From Nepenthes gracilis (Eukaryota > Streptophyta > Magnoliopsida > Caryophyllales > Nepenthaceae), in the NCBI GenBank assembly GCA_033239525.1, contig BSYO01000038.1, forward strand, positions 5,211,041 to 5,275,040: a stretch of DNA of 64,000 nt, given 5' to 3'. Below are positions 48,876 through 56,599 of this stretch, piece by piece. Every line of letters begins with the position of its first letter. Position 1 is the first letter of the stretch. The notes below the pieces were generated by a model. That model was not told where the DNA came from and did not search any database. It saw only the letters and a list, made by a program, of their open reading frames with translations. Made by a program: the position numbers and the translations under genes.

Positions 48876-50409
48876 AGGTGGGGTAAGTTGAGGTAAGTTA
48901 CCTACTCGGTACTTGCTTTCAGTGATTTGGTGGAAGTAGCAGGTTAGTTTACCGACTCCTTTTTGGTCGCCGCCTAGTTGAATTCTAATTAAATCCTAAA
49001 GTTTTTCTTTTTCTTTAGTTGTATTAATTTATTCTGGCCAACTGCTCCTTATTTATTGCCAATGCTGCCGGTCGACTCTTCAAGTCCGGTCAACATCTTC
49101 AATTTCGGTCAACTCTTCCAATCCGGTCAACTCTTCTTATTACTTACTCCGTCCCTCACCTTTTTTATAAACTTTGGATTTCTTCTCCTTGCACCCATAA
49201 TTCTACTCCGGCTTTACCAACACACAAGGTCGGACTTGATTTTTGCCTTAAGGAAACCGGACTGATTTCTTCGCTTAGAAAACCGAACTGATTCTTTGAC
49301 TTCTTTGCAAGGCAGGTCGAACTTGATTATTAGGGCCGGACTTAATTATTTTATGCAAAGGGCTTGACTGGATTATTTCATGTAAATGACCGAAGTTGAT
49401 ATGTTCAGGCCGGACGAAACTCTTTTTAAAAGGGCTGGAGTTGTTTTCACATTGAGGTTGGACTGCTTTTACACTAAGGGAGGACGGACATCTTTTGCGC
49501 TAAGAGAAGACGGACCTCAAGTTCGGGAGACAATTTCGATTTCAAAATAATGCTGTTAAAGCTGGTTTGGATTTTCTTAATACATTTTCCAAACCTTCAA
49601 TTTTTCAAAATAGCAGAACCTTCAATTTTCCTTTATCCTTTGATTATTTTGACAAGATGACTGAGACTTTCTATGACTTAGAATCTGGGTCGTCACAGGT
49701 CTAGTAGATGCTAGTCTGGACCAGGGGAGTTCTTACAGCTATCATGTGGATTGTCGGTCTTCCCCTTCGAGGGACTTGGCATCTAGTGATGGTGTTGATG
49801 AGCGGTTGATTAATCCCACTCCTACAATATCTAGTATTGCTCATCTTTCCCCTGTTGGACAGGAAACTCGCGATAATATAGCTTTGTCTCCCCTGACTGT
49901 GGAAGGTTCGCAAGGGTATGGCGGTTCTGCTAGTGATGCTTCAATTTCATTTGAGTATGTCTTGAAGCGTGGAATTCTTTCGATGGAAGTTGACGTGTCT
50001 GGCGCTTGTGGAGCCCAACAGCTCCCTTTTACAGATACAGACCGTTTGGAAGTGCTTAGTGGCTCCCCTTGTCATGGAAAGAATGTGGGTTCTCTTGCCT
50101 CTGGATTTGCTGTCAGCACCCTCGAGGTTTGCTCGGAGACAGAGCATCCCAATTCGCCTGTTATGAATTGCCAGCCCAGGCTTAACAATCCTTACCAGGA
50201 TGTCACAGATGATCTTTAAGATGGGGACCCAAGCGTTTGCTGTAGTCTTGGAAGGCTGAAGAGAAATCTTGAAGAGATTTGAAAGCGGTCCAATACATAT
50301 AGAGCACGTCCCAATGGGGACTTTGCTTTTCCCGGAGTCTCGGCGGATTCAGCTCTTATATTTGAGGATCCTTCTAGCAACAAGGGCGTTTCAATAATCC
50401 CCTCCCTCC

Positions 50410-50461
50410 TTCCTATTGAAGGTTTTTTTTTTTTTTTGGTAAGTGTTCCTATTGAAGGTTT
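50410..50461 (-). mobile_element. Ultra-short retroposon tail insertion 1
   Basis: ttcctattgaaggttt occurs at 50410-50425 and 50446-50461. Between them lie about 20 bases, a T run followed by ggtaagtg, the reverse complement of the ...cttacc-poly(A) end shared by retroposons in this window. It is a complete insertion event consisting of only the last few bases of an element plus poly(A). Confidence 0.75.
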
Positions 50462-51156
50462 ATCCCCTTCCTATGATGGTGGAGGTCCTCCTTCTTCCCT
50501 CTCAAAGTCAAAAAGGCGTAAGAAGAGGCACTCGCCCCCTGCTCCTACTCTTGTTTAGTTTGAGTGTTCGAGGTTAGGCCAAAATACCGGCCTTGGCCTT
50601 GGATCACGTTGGCTGCCGGCGAAGCATGGAAGGCTTGCTGCGTCGTTCCGGTCAACAGGATGACCAGTTTGGAGGCTGCTGGCAAAGCATGGAAGGTTTG
50701 CTTCGGTTTTTCGGTCAATCGGCTGACCAGATTGGGAATGCAATTTTGGTGCGCTGTGAGGAGGCTATTGACCAGTCTCAATGCAGCCCAGCCAATTTGG
50801 CTTTGGATCATGTTGGCTGCCAGCTGTAGCATGAAAGGCTTGTTATTCCGGTCATCAGTTTGACCGGTTTGGAGGTTCAAATTTTTGCCGCATGGCGTCC
50901 AAGGTTGAGATGCCTAGTTGCCTTAGTAAATCATATATTTTTATATATCTTTATTTACATAGGCTGATTGGTATACTGATCGATAATGCAGTTGTAAAGT
51001 CTTTTTGTTTTCATGACATGATCATGAGGATCGGGATATGCCCCATCGACTTTGTTCTTACTTCAAGTCGAAAAAACACTTGGAGGCAGAACACAATTTT
51101 GTATTTTTTATAATTTTAATGCACTTTACTTACCAAAAAAAAAATATGAAAATTGA

Positions 51157-51812
51157 TAATTGTTATTAATAGATTTATTTTGAAATGTATGTTCAATTCC
51201 ATCAACTTGTTTAGCAATTGTATGCAATATTTTAGAGTGATAATTATTTTATTCATAAACTTTTTTAATATCCTTTTTTTAATATCCCCTAATTGTGTAT
51301 CACTAGTATTATCATGATCATCTCCGTTTTTAAATGGAGAAGCCTAAATAGTTAAATTGTTTTTAAACCAGTTAATGAGGGTGAACTGATACAATCTGTT
51401 ATCCATTAATAGTTTCCCATATAGAAGTAATTCTTTCATTAGTATTTATTTGTTAAGTAGTTAATTTTAATTTATTTCTTATATATGGAATAAACTATAT
51501 AAAAAAGGGTAAATTTTGTTTGAGTAAATATATCGTTCTTTAGTAAAGGTATTAAAATATCAATTTCTAAGATTATTATTTTTTTTCTAACATAAATTCT
51601 TTTCTAAGTGCATTTATATCAGAAATAAAATCATTTTCAAGATCAATTACATTGACGGTAGAAAATGTTTCTATGTTTTGGTGAGTTAAAGTCCAGTCAG
51701 AATAATTATGACCATTATTAGGTATAATTAGTAATTCTCTAGTTTTGGTCGTTGTATTATGACTCGAATTACTACCCCTGAATATCTGACTTAGCCTCGA
51801 AGTCATTTTCAA
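51157..51812 (-). pseudogene. Upstream part of the pararetrovirus-like frame, other side of the LINE
   Basis: A minus-strand open piece (51812-51576) and decayed sequence down to 51157 share codon bias and AT richness with 40930-43044. They become contiguous with it if the LINE at 43058-51143 and one TSD copy are removed. Its start MKMTSRLSQIFRG and the position upstream of a capsid-like region would fit a movement-protein/leader part, but the domain is not readable with confidence. Confidence 0.4.
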
Positions 51813-52299
51813 GATTTCTACAAATGATACATAAAATATAATCTTCTACAAATGATGCATAATATTACTTGCAAACTTAATGAAATAGGAATACCCCCGA
51901 CAAACGACGCCCTTTTATCAGCTCGACGGGCAAACACATCGGTTTACTGGTTTAAACGCTCTCTATCGTTTCCAAAGCTATCATGCAAGTGATTATGTCT
52001 TACTCAAATATAGAAAAAATAGCGGATTATGCCTTATACCATGTAGAAAAAATAAACGTGACTTTGATACTAAATCTGTATCATGGGTTTTAGAAAAAAC
52101 TTAGAACCAATTACACAATCAAAAACATTTAATAATAATAAAGAGTCCAATAAAGAAATACAATAGATTAGGCCATACAAAGTTCATTCTAGGTTTCTCG
52201 TATACAAAGCATTACCATTTCATTCATCTAATCATGTTTATTCATATATTAACAAACAAACTTTTTGCATATCAAAGAATCAAAGTAATTTTATCTATC

Positions 52300-53324
52300 A
52301 CCTTTTTATCAAAACATTCATACCATTTTACAAAAAGACATAAAGGATTTTACTTCTGTACGATGGCAAACGTATTTTGATATTGAACAATATATTGAAT
52401 CACATATTTTAGATATTTTAATAAAGAAATTTTTACAAGAAGCTATGCCTCCTAAAGGAAAAGAGAAGGACATTCCATCTTCTTATACTCCATTAAAGCA
52501 ACCATCAAAATAAACTGTTCATGATTATGCAATGTCTAAACCACAGATTATATTAACCTCCAACAAATACACAACCTTATGTAAATTTCCACCACTAAGT
52601 TTCGAGGAAGCTGTCACTCCCACTTCCTCTTCTACTCAACCAATCGCTACTTCTGATGATAACCATTATGTCACCAAAACACTCAAACTCCATGTTACTC
52701 TTACTTCCTTCTATCAAAAACTGTTACTAAATGAGCTCACTACCTTGACAAATAATATATTTTGTTCTAATTGCTTATACCAAACTGTGGATGTTTCCAA
52801 ACCCCAACAGTACTACGAATTAATCTTAATTGATTTTGGTTCTGTTTAGATCAAACATCACTGTAATCCTCCTGATAATACCATTACCTTTTCCACTATC
52901 ACAATTAAACACATTAAACTTTTCGAAGATGTTAGTTTTAACACTTGGGATACTAAACCATTTTCTATTCATTATCAACCGAAAGGATACAATTATCAAG
53001 ATTACAAAGAAGTATGGTTTAATACTTTTTACTTCCTGTCATATACTCATTTATCTATTGTTTGAAAATTCAGAATCAAATGGTGGGATAAGTTCGACTA
53101 TGTCATGGTTAGCTACATTCAGATTGATGTTGATTACAAGAACTAAGATTTAGCTCGGACTATCAAACTTGCCTCAAAAATCCTGCCAACCATACCAACT
53201 CACTATATTTCAGAACACCCAATTGTACCAAGTACTTCTAAGTCAAAACCACGAGGTCCCCGAGTCATTAGATCTCCAACTTTATCTGTCTCCTCCAAAC
53301 GATCTATTAAAGCTACCAAGCAAA
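52300..53324 (+). pseudogene. Plus-strand ORF remains of the pararetrovirus-like element
   Basis: Plus-strand sequence is nearly continuous from about 52300, with a TAA at 52511-52513, an open piece 52532-52849 and frame changes after 52849. The style (charged, proline-rich, repeated SSTQP-like sequence, QYYELI, motifs in the 53080-53110 part) matches ORFs found with plant pararetrovirus-like repeats. It runs divergently from the minus-strand polyprotein starting at 51812. It is split at 53325 by a retroposon and continues at 53712. No function is claimed. Confidence 0.45.
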
Positions 53325-53711
53325 TGCCGGGTTAGGCTGATGTGGATGATTTGCCTCTGCTGGGCACACCGGTCCCTACTCTCACACGTTACCGGTTTGG
53401 GCAGCCCGAACTTCACTTAGAACGATTGATACTATGTACTGTGTATGTAGCCGGTGTTGCCGATATGGTATTTAGACGACTCAATAGGAGATATTACTCT
53501 TGTGTCATATGAGCTATGATTATCCGATATATCTTCGGTTGTATTTTTGTTTTTTCGTGACTTGGGTCATGGTCATAGCTCATGACATGTTTATGGGGTT
53601 TGGGGTATATCCCAATGTCTTTGTTCTAATTTCAAGTCAGAAAAATACTTGGAGTTAGCACAAAGTTTCACATCTTTCTTTTAATTTAATGCATTTTACT
53701 TACCAAAAAAA
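53325..53711 (+). mobile_element. 5'-truncated retroposon, tail type B
   Basis: About 385 bp are closely related to 63290-63690 and end in a hairpin (53619-53665; ctttgttctaa pairing with ttagcacaaag), tttaatgca, ttttacttacc and A8. It interrupts a plus-strand frame that resumes at once on the other side. The target-site duplication is short or decayed, at most an aaatg-like match. Confidence 0.7.
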
Positions 53712-53909
53712 ATGGAAGCCGAGAAGGCCCAATTATATACAATGATGGTCCAGATGGCCCAAATGCAGCAACAACTCTTAAAGCAAGTCCACGACTTTAA
53801 AGTCCAATGGGCTGACATTTCGGATGACGATCCAGCATCAGATTCATCAACTCAACCACCATCACGTACGGCTAGTCCACAGCCTCATTATGTAGCTGGA
53901 TATGCCTAA
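53712..53909 (+). pseudogene. C-terminal part of the plus-strand ORF after the retroposon
   Basis: Sixty-five codons read MEAEKAQLYTMMVQMAQMQQ, then a Q/L-rich coiled-coil-like segment and an acidic S/T/P-rich tail with DDDPASDSS, ending in TAA at 53907-53909. The frame joins naturally to the ORF before 53325 once the retroposon is ignored. A coiled coil at this end is typical of small structural proteins of such elements. Confidence 0.45.
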
Positions 53910-54116
53910 GATCCATTCAGTCTCTGAATAGACTAATTAAAAAAAAATCCTAATATTTGTGTTAATTTACAGGTACTAGCTACTGTCCAAATTTATCATC
54001 AGCAATTTGGTAGTATATGTGTCAAGAAAAGAAACCAAGAGTCGCAAAAGGCATCTCAGATATACACTATTTTAATATCAACAGCTAAAGCCAAATTCAT
54101 AAAAATTAATTTTGAC

Positions 54117-54545
54117 TGAATTATTGGATACCGATCTCCACTATTTCGACAATGTTGACAGAAGGACTCATAGGACCCACCATGTTGACAGAAGGACTCT
54201 ACGTTATCTTCATACTACGCAATAAAAATTTAATACTCTATTATTACTCGTCAGCAACATTATTTAATGCCATCAATAACTTTGAAAATTATCAGAAGAA
54301 GTTTTGAAAATTTTTACGAAGTTATGAGACAAACTTCTGCAAAAACATTTATGACATACTATTTGAACACCATGCAGAAAATGAAATTTCAAAGTAATCA
54401 GAAGACATTCAGACGTTAAAATTTCAAAGTAATCAGAAGATGTTCAGACGTTCTACAAAACATTTATGACGTACTATGCAAGTACTATATGGACACTATA
54501 CAACACTATGCAAAGACATACAGACTTTATGCAGCACTATGCATA
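54117..54545 (+). repeat. Right copy of 420 bp dispersed direct repeat
   Basis: This is the partner of 40323-40745. Similarity starts at attattggatacc (54120) and fades after cactatgca. Directly after it lies a gag fragment of a gypsy element, so the right edge is a junction between elements. Confidence 0.8.
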
Positions 54546-54651
54546 GATCATCTTAATTACTTCCGCGAGCATCTGAGCCTCCAATGCTTAGACGAGATGA
54601 CAATGTATTAGTGCTTTCCACTGACTTTTAAGGGTGACGTGAGAGCGTGGT
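54541..54651 (+). pseudogene. Gypsy gag fragment
   Basis: The plus strand reads DHLNYFREHLSLQCLDEMTM, a stop, then CFPLTFKGDVRAW, matching the gag core of Tat-type gypsy elements (usual pattern D-HL--F---M---...aFPL-L-G-A--W). It is only about 37 codons, cut on the right by TGTAACGAACC at 54652. Confidence 0.7.
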
Positions 54652-55137
54652 TGTAACGAACCAGGTTCTGAAACATAATAATTTCTAGTCATTAAATTAA
54701 TATGATTAAGTTTAGGATAAATGGAAGGAAAAATGAGGAGAAAATTTGATTCGGAAGCAAAAATAGGCACCAGGGGTCTTGATGCCCGAGCAGCACTGAG
54801 GAGCAAACCCGGCGCATTTAGCAGAATGGCTCGCCCGAAGGAACTCAATGAGGCTCGAGTACGACCCTTCGGTATGCCTTGGTGCTCGATTCACGCTCAA
54901 GCGCCACTCGAGTGCGTTCTAGAAGCTTCCCACCGACTTCATTCCATGTTTATAAAATGAAAGAAGGGGGAGAGAGAGAAATAAGGACGGAGAACGATGA
55001 GCAGGGCAGCAAAGGAGGAAGGAAAGAAAAGAGGAAGATAAGGGAGATGAAGCCACATCCGGTTCGATCAGAGTGAGAAAATCAGTTAATCAGGCTGAAG
55101 CAAGTGTACTCTAGTTCTTCTCTTCCCTTATTACTGC

Positions 55138-55330
55138 TTTTTTTTGGTAAGTAAGTATTTTGAATTAAAGGGAGAAAAATTATACATCCAATGCATTAAT
55201 TTCAAGTATTTTGACTTGGAGTTAATGCATAAAACGTTAGGGCATACCCCCAGCAGTTTGTACATCAAAATACACACACAAAAAAAGACACACAACATAG
55301 GGGTCCTCCATGAGGACAATGTTCAACAAA
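55138..55330 (-). mobile_element. Retroposon tail, type A, reversed
   Basis: T8 at 55138-55145 is followed by ggtaagtaagtattttg, ggagaaaaatta and a hairpin at 55191-55230 (atgcattaa pairing with ttaatgcat, inner caagt/acttg). Then comes ggcatacccccagcag, the reverse of the conserved CGGGGTATGCCC box. The 5' end of this copy is not clear. It could be the real 3' end of the LINE at 56150-62610. Confidence 0.65.
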
Positions 55331-55439
55331 ATCGACAAAATCTCAACATCGATATCACCATACTACTCCGGATTATCACCACTTCAGCATCATCTTGCTA
55401 CTTCGGATGATGACCACATCGGCTTCATCAAGTCACTCT

Positions 55440-56080
55440 GGAACCAACCACTCCGGTCCTAATCACCTTGTACTCACAATTTTTGCTTCGGCAAGGCCAA
55501 CTCCGTCCTCATAAGCATGCGCTCACAAATTAACTCCGGCCTGACCACACTATGGCCACTCCGTCCATAAGGAATACAAAAGCAGTCCGGCCTCTTTGAT
55601 AGCTACTCCGTCCAATTTATACTTAAGGCACTCCGGCCTCAAAATACACAAGCCACTCTGCCAAAGCCAGCTCCGGCCTCATAGCCATACACTCACAATT
55701 TTACTCCGACCTGAACAAACCAAGTCCACTCCGGCGCAACGTTCAAATAAACGACAAAATATGAAAAGAACTCCGCCTGCAGAATAAAAGAGCTCCGCCT
55801 TTTAAAGAAGTGCTCCGTCTTTTCTTAAGAAAAAGCACTCCGTCCAAAGGACTCCGGCCTTTTGAGGAAAAAGCACTCCGTCATTTAAGGAGCACTCCGT
55901 CTTTTAATAAGCACTCCGTCTTTTCAAAGAAAAAGCACTCCGTCCAAAGGACTCCGGCCATTTGAGGTAAAAGCACTCCGGCTTTTAAGAAGGCTTCGTC
56001 TTTTAAGAGGCACTCCGTCTATTTTGATAAAATGCACTCCGTCCAAAACGGCACTCTCTAGTCCACTCCGGCACTTTCCA
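55440..56080 (-). repeat. CGGAG minisatellite, reversed copy
   Basis: On the plus strand the motif reads cactccgtc, ctccggcc or ctccgtccaaagg, the reverse complement of units in the two solo LTRs. A 96 bp-scale pattern (aaaaagcactccgtccaaagg, then actccggcc, ttttgagg) occurs twice, near 55838 and 55927. Confidence 0.85.
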
Positions 56081-56198
56081 TGTCAGGAACAGGTCAAAAC
56101 CCAGCTTTTCAATCCATAGCATCTAACGATAAGCTCCATTGCGCAATTACGTTCTGGTTGCAGCAATCATAACCCTTGATACTGACTTCTAATTTCCT

Positions 56199-56599
56199 TC
56201 AAATGGCTTCTATTATGAGATTAGCAATATGAGTAGGGGTCCTTCCACTGGCATCGTCAAAGATTCTTCGATTTTGTTCTTGGCATATGAAATAAATTGC
56301 AGCAGCAAGAGTGAGCCTAAAAGATAGTGACTTGGCATTCTTGCCTTTCCAACTATAGGAAATCCACTCAATATTTCTCTTCCATTCCTGGTATGGCCAG
56401 GTTATCCCAGCCTGAAGACACAGATTGTCCCAGATCTCAAAGGAGAAAGGACACAAAAAAAACAGGTGATCATGAGTTTCTCCAGAATTCTTACATAGAA
56501 TGCAAATGTTGGCTTGATGCACAAATCTCCCAATTCTGTCGAGCATGGTCAGCTTGCCTAATATGGCAAGCCATAATATGAACGCATGTGATGGAACAT
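56199..56599 (-). pseudogene. LINE ORF2, C-terminal zinc-finger region (zf-RVT)
   Basis: The 115-codon frame 56546-56199 reads CILCKNSGETHDHLFFLCPF and FEIWDNL, then AAAIYFICQEQNRRIF. This is the zf-RVT domain at the end of plant L1 ORF2: C-x2-C, H-x3-H-like, and C before PFS, W in the EIW motif, and the WxERN-like end here CQEQNRRIF. The frame ends at a TAG-type stop in EAI, close to the usual C-terminus. Confidence 0.85.

Larger units (their letters stand above)
44311..49697 (+). mobile_element. Solo LTR, 5.39 kb, TSD GGTCT
   Basis: It starts TGTGACGGAATGG and ends TCTGGGTCGTCACA, flanked by GGTCT at 44306-44310 and 49698-49702. It shares ends, a cacaggatctca motif near its start, the CGGAG minisatellite, a TATA-like box and the ggtcaac-rich 3' part with the LTR at 10581-13850. 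The extra length comes mainly from a longer minisatellite and a 61 bp tandem array. There is no internal coding region. It sits inside the ORF1 of a LINE, so it is younger than that LINE. Confidence 0.78.
43298..50559 (+). pseudogene. LINE ORF1 (DUF4283 plus zinc knuckle), split by solo LTR
   Basis: ATG 43298 starts MPEPISVPSMAGHLEATPG. A DUF4283-like domain follows: ITPPPDVVKHGEAFWG, LPLHFNAINHIARKLWARF, then FLKRWAPGMP and PIWINLQKVPVEFWTPIGL. A CCHC knuckle is at 44154-44200 (CRSCHFFGHCMSQC, spacing CX2CX4HX4C). In-frame TAGs at 43817-43819 and 44216-44218, a TAA near 50217 and the LTR insertion inactivate it. After 49703 the frame carries an S/T/P-rich linker and a basic end KSKRRKKRHSPP near 50515. 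ORF1 proteins of this type bind RNA in plant L1 elements. Confidence 0.8.
43058..51143 (+). mobile_element. ORF1-only LINE with 13 bp TSD
   Basis: atatgaaaattga occurs at 43045-43057 and 51144-51156, directly flanking the element, which ends ctttacttacc plus A10. The 5' part (ttctctcttgtttttcaa, then ctc-rich sequence) resembles the 5' leader of the LINE at 62210. It contains one ORF1 (43298 to about 50559), interrupted by a solo LTR at 44311-49697, and about 580 bp of 3' sequence with a type B hairpin tail. Without the LTR it is about 2.7 kb. No endonuclease or reverse transcriptase is present, so it must have been mobilised in trans. Confidence 0.85.
54652..56140 (-). mobile_element. LTR-related fragment, probably reversed
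   Basis: It starts tgtaacgaaccaggttct, close to the reverse complement of the ends of the solo LTRs (tgtgacgacccagattct). After a type A retroposon tail at 55138-55330 it contains ctccggcc motifs and the CGGAG minisatellite in reversed orientation. The other end is not found, and its border with the LINE at about 56140 is unresolved. Alternatively, the minisatellite part could be the 3' end of that LINE. Confidence 0.45.
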
